Part shown: piece by piece, positions 49,388 to 58,748 of the stretch | Layout of the letters: each line of letters opens with the position of its first letter | Numbering within the stretch: position 1 is the first letter of the stretch | Assembly (NCBI RefSeq): GCF_025961225.1 | Contig: NZ_JAOQNG010000001.1 | Location: 3,056,166 to 3,120,165, forward strand | Direction of reading: 5' to 3' | Source of the DNA: Azospirillum canadense | Lineage (GTDB): Bacteria > Pseudomonadota > Alphaproteobacteria > Azospirillales > Azospirillaceae | Length of the DNA stretch: 64,000 nt | Made by a program: the position numbers and the translations under genes | Notes under the pieces: model-generated | The model's database searches: none | What the model was told of the DNA's origin: nothing | What the model saw: the letters and a program-made list of their open reading frames with translations, nothing else

Positions 49388-51046
49388 ATGTTCGACGCGT
49401 CCGACGACGACACCACCCTCCGGAAGAAGATCAACGAGCTGGTCGCGCGCCTGCCCGCCCACCTCGTCTACAATTTGCTGAGCGAGATCGAGGGGATGGA
49501 CGGCGAGTCGCCGGAACGGATCCAGCTCGTCCGGCTGTATGTGATCGAGCATCTGAACCGACAGCGCACGAACCGCGCCCGCCGCCTGTTCACCACGCTG
49601 TTCGAATCCTTCATGATCGATGACGACGTGCTCTACCACGCCGGTGTCGCCGTGCCGGGCATGGTGCAGCGGCTGGACGTCGGCGCCCTGTGGGAGCTGC
49701 TGAGCCGCGACGGTTTTCCCGTCCTGGCGGTCGAGGCCCAGGAAAAGCTGGACGACATGGCCCGCACCGAGGTGCTGGACCGGGCGCTGCGCTCGCCCGA
49801 GGCGCTGGCGCTGATGGAGCGCATGCGCGTGGCCGCGGTGAAGCACCTGGACATGGTGCTGTCCAGCCGCAAGACGACCGACGACGCGCTGGCCGCGCTG
49901 TCGCGCAACCGGGCGCGCCGCACCCGCCTGCTGTCGGCCTACCTGGACAAGGCGCCGCATTTCGAGACCGGCACTGTCCAGACCATGCGCGACATCCTGG
50001 CCCACGCCGAAGGGCCGGGCGCCCCGATCGCCCTGATCGACGAGAAGCTGAAGGCTTTCCCGGCGCCGAATCCCAACGCCTGGGAGCAGGAACGCGCCGC
50101 CGACCGGCTGATGAACGCGGTGGACGACCTGGCAGACCGCTTCCGCGACAACGCCACACTCGCCCAGTTGCTGCCGCTGTCGGTGGTCAACGTGAAGCGC
50201 AACTACGCCGCGGTGGGCCTCTACATCCGGCAGAGCGGAGTCGATCCCGGCCGCGGCAACGCGGTCAGCGACGGGCTGACCGCCCATTTCGTGGCGACCA
50301 TCCGCTTCCTGACCGCGGCATTGACCACCGTGCTGAAGCTGAACGAGCGGGTCCCCGGATCCGCGATCCGGCCGAGCCTGAAGGAAAAGGCGCGCATCAA
50401 CGCCCTGATGCAGCGGCTTGCCCAGGTGATCGAGGCAGTGACCGCGTCGGGCCTGATGGAGGACCGGCGCAGCGAGCCGACCTTCCGCAACGCCTGGGGC
50501 GCCGCCAGCAAGATTGTCGTCACCCGCGTCGCGGCCATCGCCATGGAGCGGTCCGCCCAAGCCGCCGTGGCCCGCCGCCACGCGGTGATCGACCACGAGG
50601 ACGTGATCTGGCTGGACCGCCTGATCTGGGACTGGCAGGAGCGCACCCGCGACTTCGGCTATGAGACCTACGAGCTGTCGAAGTGGCGCGAGACCCTGCT
50701 GGAGGAGATGCGCGCCAACGTCGAGAAGGCGATGAAGTTCGAGGAGACGGACTCGTTGGACGAGCGCATGGAGCATCTGCTGCGCATCAACGGCATCAGC
50801 ACCGTCTTCGACCAACGCGTCAGCCGCTGGATCCCGACCACCAGCCACAACATGACCCGCCTGCTCAGCCACCGGCTGGAACGCGCCAAGGACCTGACCG
50901 AGGAGATGAGCCCGGCGGAGCGCGAGATCATCGACGACCTGATCGCCACCGCAAAGACCGAGGTCGGCAAGTCCCGTTATTGGAAGAGCAACGAACTGGT
51001 CGACCTGATCGAGCTGTCGGAGAAAGCCCAGAAGCCGGCCGGTTGA
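49388..51046 (+). CDS. large helical protein of unknown function, 552 aa
   Basis: A mostly alpha-helical, soluble protein with no signal peptide or membrane helix. It is rich in Arg, Leu and Glu, with repeats of helix-turn-helix-like segments (KINELVARLPAHLVYNLLSEIEG, KEKARINALMQRLAQVIEAV). The C-terminal part includes RLERAKDLTEEMSPAEREIIDDLIATAK. No domain is recognised. It is flanked on the right by the family B palindrome. Confidence 0.8.
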   Translation: MFDASDDDTTLRKKINELVARLPAHLVYNLLSEIEGMDGESPERIQLVRLYVIEHLNRQRTNRARRLFTTLFESFMIDDDVLYHAGVAVPGMVQRLDVGALWELLSRDGFPVLAVEAQEKLDDMARTEVLDRALRSPEALALMERMRVAAVKHLDMVLSSRKTTDDALAALSRNRARRTRLLSAYLDKAPHFETGTVQTMRDILAHAEGPGAPIALIDEKLKAFPAPNPNAWEQERAADRLMNAVDDLADRFRDNATLAQLLPLSVVNVKRNYAAVGLYIRQSGVDPGRGNAVSDGLTAHFVATIRFLTAALTTVLKLNERVPGSAIRPSLKEKARINALMQRLAQVIEAVTASGLMEDRRSEPTFRNAWGAASKIVVTRVAAIAMERSAQAAVARRHAVIDHEDVIWLDRLIWDWQERTRDFGYETYELSKWRETLLEEMRANVEKAMKFEETDSLDERMEHLLRINGISTVFDQRVSRWIPTTSHNMTRLLSHRLERAKDLTEEMSPAEREIIDDLIATAKTEVGKSRYWKSNELVDLIELSEKAQKPAG

Positions 51047-51108
51047 CGGTCCGGGCCGGTTGGCACTTGACGCAATCGGACTTGCGGGTGTGTCAAGTGA
51101 CGGTGGGA

Positions 51109-51221
51109 TTCACCACCAAGGCACCAAGACACCAAGATGGTCAGCGCCGGCATGCACGCCGACCACCGGCCGACGCCGAACCGACAGGACGACCCTTGGT
51201 GTCTTGGTGCCTTGGTGGTGA
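51109..51221. repeat. long palindromic intergenic element, family B (copy 2)
   Basis: The left arm at 51109-51136 begins TTCACCACCAAGGCACCAAG; the right arm at 51195-51221 pairs over 27 bases. The 58-base spacer resembles that of copy 1 (both carry ACGCCGACC). It separates the convergent gene at 49388 and the permease gene at 51252. Confidence 0.95.
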
Positions 51222-51251
51222 CACACGCCTCCACAATGGCCGCCCCCCCAG

Positions 51252-52082
51252 TCACAGCACCCCCGACGACCGGTGCCGCGGGTCCAGCAGGTCGCGCAGC
51301 CCATCCCCCAGCAGGTTCAGCCCCAGAACCGTCACCGCGATCGCGCCGCCGGGGAAGATCGCCTGCAAGGGGGCGGTGAACAGGAAGGTCTGCGCGTCAC
51401 CCAGCATCTTCCCCCAGGAGGGCGAGGGCGGCTGGATGCCGAGGCCGAGGTAGCTGAGCGCCGCCTCGTTCAGCACCGCCACGGCGAACAGCACGGTCGC
51501 CTGCACGATCACCACGCCGGCCACGTTCGGCAGCACATGCACCAGCGTCACCGACAGCGGCCCGCGGCCGAGCGCCAGTGCCGCGCGCACGAATTCCCGC
51601 CGCCACACCGCCAGGGCTGCGCCGCGGGTGACGCGCGCGAAGACGGCGGCGTTGAACAGGCCGAGCGCCAGCACGACGTTCGCCGCCCCCGCCCCCAGCA
51701 CCGCGGTCAGCAGGATCGCCGTCAGCACGGCGGGAAAGGCGAAGGTCAGGTCGGCGAGCCGCGCCACCGTCTCGTCCCCCCAACGGCCCCAGACCGCGGC
51801 AGCAAGGCCCAGCGGCACGCCGAGCGCCGCCCCCAGCGCCACCGCCGCCGCCCCGACGGACAGGGAGTTGCGCGCGCCCACCAGGATCATCGACAGCGCG
51901 TCGCGCCCGAAATGGTCGGTGCCCAGCCAGTGCTCCGGCCCCGGCAGGCGCAGCCGGGCGACGACGCGGATCTGCTCCGCCGGGAAGGGCGTCCAGACCA
52001 GCGACAGAAGTGCTGCCCCGACCACCAGCGCGGTCAGCACGGCGCCCAGGACCAGGCTGGCGGGAAGACGGCGCGCCCTCAC
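51252..52082 (-). CDS. Dpp/Opp-type ABC transporter permease (DppC-like)
   Basis: A 276-residue inner-membrane protein with the DppC/OppC plan: FPAEQ N-terminal region, HWLGTDHFGRDALSMILVGARNSLSVG, the EAA loop (EFVRAALALGRGPLSVTLVHVLPNVA) and NEAALSYLGLGIQPPSPSWGKML. It pairs with the DppB-like permease whose stop is 10 bases upstream. GTG start at 52082. No ATPase gene follows; the operon ends here. Confidence 0.92.
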   Translation of the reverse strand: MRARRLPASLVLGAVLTALVVGAALLSLVWTPFPAEQIRVVARLRLPGPEHWLGTDHFGRDALSMILVGARNSLSVGAAAVALGAALGVPLGLAAAVWGRWGDETVARLADLTFAFPAVLTAILLTAVLGAGAANVVLALGLFNAAVFARVTRGAALAVWRREFVRAALALGRGPLSVTLVHVLPNVAGVVIVQATVLFAVAVLNEAALSYLGLGIQPPSPSWGKMLGDAQTFLFTAPLQAIFPGGAIAVTVLGLNLLGDGLRDLLDPRHRSSGVL

Positions 52083-52092
52083 GAGGACACAC

Positions 52093-53040
52093 TCATGCTG
52101 CCACCTGCGGGCGGGGATCGACGGCGGCGCAGGCGATGTCGACCAGCGCGTTGACCAGCACGACCATCACCGCGAGCAGCACGACCACCCCCTGCACCAC
52201 GATCAGGTCGTGCTGGCCGATCGCCTGGTAGAGCAGCCGCCCGAGCCCCGGCAGGGTGAAGACGTTCTCCACCACCACGGCCCCAGCGATCAGAAAGGCG
52301 AATTGCAGGCCGAGGATGGTCGTCACGGGGATCAGCGCGTTCGGCAGCACGTGGCGCAGCAGCACCGTCCGTCGCCGCAGCCCCTTGGCGCGGGCCGTGC
52401 GCACATAGTCCTCGCGCAGCGTGTCGAGCGCGGCGGTGCGGGTGACGCGGGCGAGGATCGCGGCCTCCGGCAAGGCCAGCGCCACGGCGGGCAGAAGCAG
52501 CGCCTTCAGCGCCGGCCCGACGCCCGCATCCCAGCCGGGAAAGCCGCCGGCCGAAAACCAGCCCAGCTGCACGGAGAAGCCCAGGATCAGCAGGATGGCG
52601 AACCAGAAGCTGGGCACCGCGATGCCGAGCTGCCCGAAGGCCATGACCGCCCAGTCGCCCGCCCGCCCCTGCCGCGCCGCCGCCAGCAGGCCGAGCGGGA
52701 TCGCCAGCCCGGCCGACAGCAGCATCGCCATCAGCGCCAGCGGCAGGGTGATCTCCAGCCGCTCCGCCACCAACCCGGCGACGGGCCGCGCGTAGGTCAG
52801 GCTGGTGCCGAGGTCGCCGGTCAGCATCCCGCCGACCCAGGCGGCGTAGCGCACGGGCACCGGCCGGTCGAGCCCCATCTGGTGGCGCAGCGCCGCCACC
52901 GCCTCCGGCTGGGCGCTGGTGCCGAGCATCAGCAGCGCCGGGTCGCCCGGCACCACCTCCAGCACGGCGAACACCACCAGCGTGGCGAGCCACGCGGTCA
53001 GCGCCAGCGTCAGCAGGCGGCGCGCGAGGAAGGCGAGCAC
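52093..53040 (-). CDS. Dpp/Opp-type ABC transporter permease (DppB-like)
   Basis: A 315-residue DppB/OppB permease: VFAVLEVVPGDPALLMLG near the N-terminus, GDLGTSLTYARPV, and the EAA loop DYVRTARAKGLRRRTVLLRHVLPNALIPV. GTG start at 53040 with AGGA upstream. It should form the heteromeric channel with the DppC-like protein and receive substrate from the binding protein encoded at 53084-54586. Confidence 0.93.
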   Translation of the reverse strand: MLAFLARRLLTLALTAWLATLVVFAVLEVVPGDPALLMLGTSAQPEAVAALRHQMGLDRPVPVRYAAWVGGMLTGDLGTSLTYARPVAGLVAERLEITLPLALMAMLLSAGLAIPLGLLAAARQGRAGDWAVMAFGQLGIAVPSFWFAILLILGFSVQLGWFSAGGFPGWDAGVGPALKALLLPAVALALPEAAILARVTRTAALDTLREDYVRTARAKGLRRRTVLLRHVLPNALIPVTTILGLQFAFLIAGAVVVENVFTLPGLGRLLYQAIGQHDLIVVQGVVVLLAVMVVLVNALVDIACAAVDPRPQVAA

Positions 53041-53083
53041 GCGGGTCGAGTCCTGTTGCGGGTGGCGAAACGGGGAGCGGGCG

Positions 53084-54586
53084 TCACTTCCACCGCACGC
53101 CGGTCACGTCGTTGGCCTGGACCGGGCGGTTCAGCCACATGCCCTGGAGGCCGGCCTTCTGCACGGTGGCGGCCGGCAGCATGAAGAGGAACCCGTTGAC
53201 CGCGTCGTCGGCCAGGACGCGCTGCTGCTCGCCGTAGAGGAAGTTGCGCTTGTCGGTGTCCTGGGTGCGGTCAAGCTCCGCCTGGAGTGCGTTGAAGCGG
53301 TCGCTCTTGTAGTTGAAGTAGTAGTCGGGGCGGGCGTAGACGTCGATGTCCAGCGGCTCCGTGTGGGCGATCAGGGTCAGGTCGTAGTCCTTGCCCTTGA
53401 ACACCTTCTCCAGCCAGGGCGCCCATTCCATCGGCTCCACCTTCGCGCGGATGCCGACCTCGGCCAGCATGGCGGCGATCAGTTCGCCGGAGCGGCGGGC
53501 GTAGATCGGCGGCGGCAGCTTCAGCGTCGTGTCGAAGCCGTTCGGGTAGCCGGCCTGGGCGAGCAGCGCCTTCGCCTTCGTCGGGTCGTAGGGGTAGAGG
53601 CCGGTCAGGTCCACATAGCCGGCGCGGTGCGGCGGGAAGTGGCTGCCGATGGCCGACCCGTTGCCGAACAGCACGCCCTCGATCAGCGTCTTGCGGTCGA
53701 TGGCGTGGGACATGGCCCGGCGCACGCGGACGTCGTCGAAGGGCTTGCGGGCGTTGTTGGTGGACAGGATCGTCTCCCCCTCCGTCGTGCCGACCATGAC
53801 CGAGAAGGCCGGGTCGTTGCGGAACTGGGGCAGCGCCTCGTAGGTGTCGAACTGCGGGAAGCTGTCGATGTCGCCGGCCTTCAGCGCCGCGACCTGGGCC
53901 GCCGGGTCGCTGATGAAGCGGAAGGTCACACGCTCCAGCGCCGGCTTCGGCCCGTCATAGTCGGGGTTGCGGGCCAGCACGACGCGGTCGCCGGCCACCC
54001 AGCGCTCGAACTTGAAGGGACCGGTGCCGACCGGCGTCTGCTTGTTGCCGGCGGCCGAGTCCGGCCCGACGATGGCGGCGTCGCCGGTCGCCATGTGGAA
54101 CAGGAACAGCCCATCCGGCCGCGACAGCGTCACCACCGCGGTGTGCGGGTCCGGCGTGTCCACCGCGGCGATGGCCGCGAAATAGCCCTTCTGCGCGTTC
54201 ACCGAATCGGCCCCGCGCGCGCGGTCGAGCGAGAACTTCACCGCCGCCGAATCGGCCGCCCGCCCGTCGTGGAATTTGGCGTGGGGCCGCAGCAGGAAGG
54301 TGTAGGTCAGCCCGTCGGCCGAGACGGTCCAGCGCTCCGCCAAGCCGGGTGCGAGGTTGCCGTCGGGGTCGACGCGCAGCAGCGGCTCGAACAGGTTGGC
54401 GTAGGTGACCTCCTTGATGGCCGCCGCCGCCCCGGCCGTGGGGTCGAGGTGCGGCGGCTCCAGCCGCATGCCCACCACGAGATCCGTGCGCGCCTGCGCC
54501 CACGCAGGGGTGGGTGCCGCCCCGAACGTGACCGCCCCGAACGCCAGGGCGGCGGCAAGCGCAAGGCGCGCGGTGCGGTTCGGCAT
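53084..54586 (-). CDS. Dpp/Opp-type ABC substrate-binding protein
   Basis: A 500-residue SBP_bac_5 family binding protein. The signal peptide is at 1-30 (LAAALAFGAVTFGAAPTPAWA). RLEPPHLDPTAGAAAAIKEV, LFEPLLRVDPDGNLAPGLAE, PVGTGPFKFERWVAGDRVVLARNPDY and SHAIDRKTLIEGVLFGNG are typical signatures. It delivers peptides or other solutes to the two permeases. ATG 54586 has GGGGAG. Ligand is unknown; the neighbouring creatininase-like gene hints at an amide compound. Confidence 0.94.
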   Translation of the reverse strand: MPNRTARLALAAALAFGAVTFGAAPTPAWAQARTDLVVGMRLEPPHLDPTAGAAAAIKEVTYANLFEPLLRVDPDGNLAPGLAERWTVSADGLTYTFLLRPHAKFHDGRAADSAAVKFSLDRARGADSVNAQKGYFAAIAAVDTPDPHTAVVTLSRPDGLFLFHMATGDAAIVGPDSAAGNKQTPVGTGPFKFERWVAGDRVVLARNPDYDGPKPALERVTFRFISDPAAQVAALKAGDIDSFPQFDTYEALPQFRNDPAFSVMVGTTEGETILSTNNARKPFDDVRVRRAMSHAIDRKTLIEGVLFGNGSAIGSHFPPHRAGYVDLTGLYPYDPTKAKALLAQAGYPNGFDTTLKLPPPIYARRSGELIAAMLAEVGIRAKVEPMEWAPWLEKVFKGKDYDLTLIAHTEPLDIDVYARPDYYFNYKSDRFNALQAELDRTQDTDKRNFLYGEQQRVLADDAVNGFLFMLPAATVQKAGLQGMWLNRPVQANDVTGVRWK

Positions 54587-54705
54587 GACGGCATCTCCCC
54601 CGATTGTTATCTCGGCGCGGGATGATGCGGTGGAGCCCGCCCGAGCGCAAGGCCGCACGCAGGCCGGCGGCCGGCTTTGCCGCCGGATGGAAGGCCTGCG
54701 CCTCC

Positions 54706-55452
54706 TTACGCCTCTTCTAGGAACGACTCGTACTGCCGGCTGATGGCGCCGACCGCAGCCTCGACGAGGCGCTGGCCGTGCTCCGGCTGGGCGAGGCCGG
54801 GGGCGGAACCGATTCGGCCGTCCGGGTGGCGGCGGCGGAAGTCGCGCGCGTCGTAGAAGCCGCCGGCCGCGGCGGTCTCCGGCTCCATCGTCGCGGTCTT
54901 GATGGATTCGGGGAAGGCGTATTGGGTCACCGACACCTCGCTGGGCGTGGCGTGGGAGCCCTCCTTGCCGCCGAACAACTCCTTCGACAGGCGAGAGACC
55001 TCGGCGTTCTCCCACCAGTTGACCAGCGTGCAGCGCAGGTCCGGCGCGTCCTTGCCGCGCAGCGCCCGGTTCTCCGCGTAGATCTCGTAAAAGGCGGCGC
55101 GCACCGAGGCGATGTTGCCGCCATGACCGTTGACGAAGAAGAAGCGCTGGAACCCATGCTCCGACAGCGACAGGACATAGTCGCGCAGCAGGGCGATCAG
55201 CGTGGAGGGCTTCAGCGTCATGGAGCCGGCGAACTCCATGTGGTGCACGGCCATGCCGACGGGGATGGTCGGCCCGACCATGGCGCCGGTCGCGTCGCCG
55301 ACGCCACGCGCGATGACTTCGGCGCACAGCGCGTCGGTGCCGATCAACCCGTTCGGCCCATGCTGCTCGGTGGAGCCGATGGGCAGGACGATGCCCTTGG
55401 ACGTCTTGAGGTATTCCTCGGCCTCGGCCCAGGTGCTGAGAAGGAGTTGCAC
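54706..55452 (-). CDS. creatininase-family amidohydrolase
   Basis: A 248-residue metal-dependent enzyme of the creatininase family. Metal ligands are visible in STEQHGPNGLIGTDALCAE (Glu, His, Asp), and RFFFVNGHGGNIASVRAAF is the second signature. Members hydrolyse creatinine or cyclic amides, or act in cofactor maturation. GTG 55452 is chosen for AGGG upstream and the LLLSTWAEAEEYL opening. It starts the Dpp-like operon. Confidence 0.87.
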   Translation of the reverse strand: MQLLLSTWAEAEEYLKTSKGIVLPIGSTEQHGPNGLIGTDALCAEVIARGVGDATGAMVGPTIPVGMAVHHMEFAGSMTLKPSTLIALLRDYVLSLSEHGFQRFFFVNGHGGNIASVRAAFYEIYAENRALRGKDAPDLRCTLVNWWENAEVSRLSKELFGGKEGSHATPSEVSVTQYAFPESIKTATMEPETAAAGGFYDARDFRRRHPDGRIGSAPGLAQPEHGQRLVEAAVGAISRQYESFLEEA

Positions 55453-55619
55453 GGTCCCTGACCCTTCTTGTGGCGTTGTCTCCGGACAGGAATTTAGGAC
55501 GGATCGGCCAGCTTCCCAAAAGCCGACTGCGGAGCCCTGCCATGCCACACCCGTCTCGCTGGCAAAACCAACGCGCCTCTCATACACTCGCGTGCAGTGC
55601 TGCGGGGGTGATGGTTGGG

Positions 55620-57152
55620 ATGGTTGCGAGGATCAACACGGTTGCGTTCCAGGGGATCGACGTCCTGGACATCGACGTGCAGGTGCAGATGTCCGGCGGC
55701 ATCGTGGCCTTCACCGTGGTCGGGCTGCCCGACAAGGCGGTGGGGGAAAGCCGGGAACGGGTGCGGGCGGCGTTGCACGCGCTGGGGCTCGCCCTTCCGG
55801 CCAAGCGCATCACCGTCAACCTCGCCCCGGCCGACGTGCTGAAGGAGGGCAGCCACTTCGACCTGCCCATCGCGCTCGCCCTGCTGACCGTCATGGGCGT
55901 GCTGCCCGACGAGGAGATGAGCCGCTATTGCGCGCTGGGCGAACTGGCGCTGGACGGGGCGTTGAGCCCGGTGGCCGGCGTGCTGCCCGCCGCCATCAAC
56001 GCGCTGGCCCAGGACCGCGGGCTGATCGTCCCGGAACCCTGCGGCGGTGAGGCCGCCTGGGCGGGGGAGGCGCTGGACGTGCTGGCGCCGGCCAACCTGC
56101 TGGTCCTGATCAACCACTTCAAGGGCACCCAGGTTCTGACCCGGCCCCGGCCGCGGCTTCAGGAGGCCGTGGAGGCGCCGCTGGATCTGCGCGACGTGAA
56201 GGGGAACGAGACGGCCAAGCGCGCGCTGGAGGTCGCCGCCGCGGGATCCCATAATTTGCTGATGATCGGGCCGCCCGGATCGGGCAAGTCGATGCTGGCC
56301 GCCCGCCTGCCCGGCCTGCTGCCACCGCTCGACCCGGCGGAGGCGCTGGAAGTCTCCATGATCCACAGCGTCGCCGGCCTGCTGGACGACGGGAAGTTGC
56401 TGCGGCAGAGGCCCTATCGTTCACCGCACCAGTCGGCGAGCCTGCCGGCGTTGGTCGGTGGCGGCACGCGTGCCAAGCCGGGGGAGATCTCGCTGGCACA
56501 CAAGGGCGTGCTGTTCCTCGACGAGTTGCCCGAGTTTCCGCGTGCGACTCTGGAGGCCTTGCGGCAGCCGCTGGAGACGGGAAAGTCGGTGGTCAGCCGG
56601 GCGAACCATCATGTAACCTACCCGGCACGGGTGCAACTGGTGGCGGCGATGAACCCCTGTCGCTGCGGGCATTTGGACGATCCGTCTCTGGCCTGCGCGC
56701 GGGCGCCGAAATGCGCGGCGGATTACCAATCCAAGATTTCAGGGCCGCTGTTCGACCGCATTGACCTGCATATTGATGTCCCCGCCGTCAGCCCGGCCGA
56801 TCTCAGCCTGCCGCCGCCGGCGGAGGGCAGCGCCGACGTCGCGGCCCGGGTGGCTGTGGCCCGCGCGGTCCAGGCGGAGCGTTACGCGGCGCTGGGCCCC
56901 TACCCGGAAGGGCGCGCGGTGCGCACCAACGCCGAGGCCGACGGGGAACTGCTGGAGACGGTCGCCGGCCCCGACCAATCCGGCCGCGCCTTGCTGACCG
57001 AGGCGGCGGAGCGGCTGAAGCTGTCGGCCCGCGGCTATCACCGGGTGATGCGTGTCGCCCGCACGCTGGCCGACCTGGAGGGCAGCACGGGCGTGCGCCG
57101 CCTGCACGTCGCCGAAGCGCTGAGCTACCGCCGCATCGCGCCGGGGCGGTGA
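55620..57152 (+). CDS. YifB-family Mg-chelatase-like AAA ATPase
   Basis: A 510-residue YifB/ComM-like ATPase. The N-terminal domain has the classic opening VARINTVAFQGIDVLDIDVQ and LPDKAVGESRERVRAAL. The AAA core has GPPGSGKSMLAARLPGLLPPL, VLFLDELPEFPR (Walker B) and the Mg-chelatase-type C-terminal domain. ComM acts in branch migration during natural transformation; the alphaproteobacterial role is less clear. ATG 55611 or 55620 are both possible. The family A palindrome follows the stop. Confidence 0.93.
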   Translation: MVARINTVAFQGIDVLDIDVQVQMSGGIVAFTVVGLPDKAVGESRERVRAALHALGLALPAKRITVNLAPADVLKEGSHFDLPIALALLTVMGVLPDEEMSRYCALGELALDGALSPVAGVLPAAINALAQDRGLIVPEPCGGEAAWAGEALDVLAPANLLVLINHFKGTQVLTRPRPRLQEAVEAPLDLRDVKGNETAKRALEVAAAGSHNLLMIGPPGSGKSMLAARLPGLLPPLDPAEALEVSMIHSVAGLLDDGKLLRQRPYRSPHQSASLPALVGGGTRAKPGEISLAHKGVLFLDELPEFPRATLEALRQPLETGKSVVSRANHHVTYPARVQLVAAMNPCRCGHLDDPSLACARAPKCAADYQSKISGPLFDRIDLHIDVPAVSPADLSLPPPAEGSADVAARVAVARAVQAERYAALGPYPEGRAVRTNAEADGELLETVAGPDQSGRALLTEAAERLKLSARGYHRVMRVARTLADLEGSTGVRRLHVAEALSYRRIAPGR

Positions 57153-57153
57153 T

Positions 57154-57217
57154 TCACCACAGAGACACAGAGACACGGAGGGCGTGGTTTCTCTGTGTCT
57201 CCGTGTCTCTGTGGTGA
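57154..57217. repeat. long palindromic intergenic element, family A (copy 2)
   Basis: The left arm at 57154-57180 begins TCACCACAGAGACACAGAG and the right arm is at 57191-57217, pairing over 27 bases with two mismatches around a 10-base loop. The unit (CACAGAG) is shared with copy 1 at 18868-18933. It lies between the convergent yifB-like and phaZ-like genes. Confidence 0.92.
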
Positions 57218-57229
57218 CCGTTCTCCCGC

Positions 57230-58456
57230 TTAAACCACGTCGTGCTTGCGGATGAACTCCCGCACGGCCGGCATGATGTTCTCGCGCCAGCGGCGGCCGT
57301 TGAAGATGCCGTAGTGGCCGACGCCCTTCTGGTAATGGCGCCCGCGCATCTCGTCCGGCAGGGAGGCGCAGAGGCGGTGCGCGGCCTCCGTCTGGCCGGG
57401 GGCGGAGATGTCGTCCAGCTCGCCCTCCACGGTCATCAGCGCGGTCTTGCGGATGGCCGCCGGCTCGACCTTGCGGTCGCGGGAGATCATGGTGCCGTTG
57501 GCGAGGTCGTGCTTCTGGAACACCGTCTCGATGGTCTGCAGGTAGAACTCCGCCGACAGGTCCATCACCGACAGGTACTCGTCGTAGAAGCGGCGGTGCT
57601 GCTCCGCGCTGTCGCCGTCGCCGCGGACGAGGTGGCGGAACAGGCCGATGTGCTCCCCGATGTGGCGGTCCAGATGCATGGACATGAAGCCCGACAGCTG
57701 GATGAAGCCTGGATAGACTTGGCGGAAGCCGCCGGGATAGTAGGCCGGCACCGTGGTGATCACGTTGCGCTCGAACCAGGACAGCGGGCGGGACGCGGCC
57801 AGCTGCACCGGCACGGTCGGGTTGGCCGTCGGGTCGATCGGGCCGCCCATCAACGTCATGGAGCGCGGCTGCACCGGCTCGTCCGCCGCCGCCATCAGCG
57901 ACACCGCGGCCAGCACCGGCACCGCCGGCTGGCAGACGGCGATGACGTGGGTCTGCGGTCCCAGGAAGCGGATCATCTCCGCCACCGTGTTGATGTAGTC
58001 GTCCAGGTCGAAGCGCCCGCGCGCCAGCGGCACCAGCCGGGCATCCACCCAGTCGGTGATGAAGACGTCGTGGTCGGCCAGCAGCGCCGCCACCGTGCCG
58101 CGCAGCAGGGTCGCGTGGTGGCCCGACATCGGGGCGACCAGCAGGACGCGCGGCTGGGCCGGCGTGCCCTCGGGCTTGGCGAAGTGCAGGAGGTTGCAAA
58201 AGGGTTTCTGGAGCGCGAACCGTTCGGTGATCGCAACGGTCTCGCCGTTCACAACCGTCGTCTTCAGGCCGAAGGCGGGCTTCGGGAAGCGGCGCGTCGT
58301 GCGCTCCAGCAATTCGGCGCCGGCCGCCATGGCGCGACCGAGACGGGTGTAGGAGACCGGGCTGAAGGGGTTCTGGAAGGTGTGCTGAGCCGCCTCGGCC
58401 ATCAGGCGCATCGGGCGCAGCGCCGCGTGCTGCATGTCGTAGAGATGGTAAAGCAA
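57230..58456 (-). CDS. phaZ: intracellular polyhydroxyalkanoate depolymerase
   Basis: A 408-residue PHB depolymerase of the intracellular PhaZ type. It starts LYHLYDMQHAALRPMRLMAEA at TTG 58456, where GAGG is four to five bases upstream, and the N-terminal pattern matches known PhaZ. The nucleophile region is AVCQPAVPVLAA with Cys175 (the lipase box uses Cys in this family). PMSGHHATLLR and the C-terminal HYGIFNGRRW complete the set. It mobilises stored PHB. Confidence 0.93.
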   Translation of the reverse strand: MLYHLYDMQHAALRPMRLMAEAAQHTFQNPFSPVSYTRLGRAMAAGAELLERTTRRFPKPAFGLKTTVVNGETVAITERFALQKPFCNLLHFAKPEGTPAQPRVLLVAPMSGHHATLLRGTVAALLADHDVFITDWVDARLVPLARGRFDLDDYINTVAEMIRFLGPQTHVIAVCQPAVPVLAAVSLMAAADEPVQPRSMTLMGGPIDPTANPTVPVQLAASRPLSWFERNVITTVPAYYPGGFRQVYPGFIQLSGFMSMHLDRHIGEHIGLFRHLVRGDGDSAEQHRRFYDEYLSVMDLSAEFYLQTIETVFQKHDLANGTMISRDRKVEPAAIRKTALMTVEGELDDISAPGQTEAAHRLCASLPDEMRGRHYQKGVGHYGIFNGRRWRENIMPAVREFIRKHDVV

Positions 58457-58748
58457 CAGATCCTCGCTAAGGCGGTTGGTCCCGTGCCCGGTCGGGTGGG
58501 GATGCCAGACATTGGTCGTATGACCCACGGATAGTTTGTGCAGGCATCTAACCAAAGGTCAATAGCCCAACGACCCGGCTCGGACATGTATTTGCAATGG
58601 AAACGGATTTGCGCAGCCTTGGGGCCACGCATCGCAGCGCTGCAAAAGAATCATGTGATGGAAAAGGCACACCTCCGGCTGCGCACCCCCTCCGCGCCCG
58701 CGCGCGGAGGGTTGCCGGATCGAGACGACATTTTATGAAACGGGTTGG

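Noticed and set aside
51064..51080. A sigma-54-like TGGCAC sequence after the helical protein gene
   Set aside because: The -12 GC element does not match at the required spacing and it lies at a gene 3' end.
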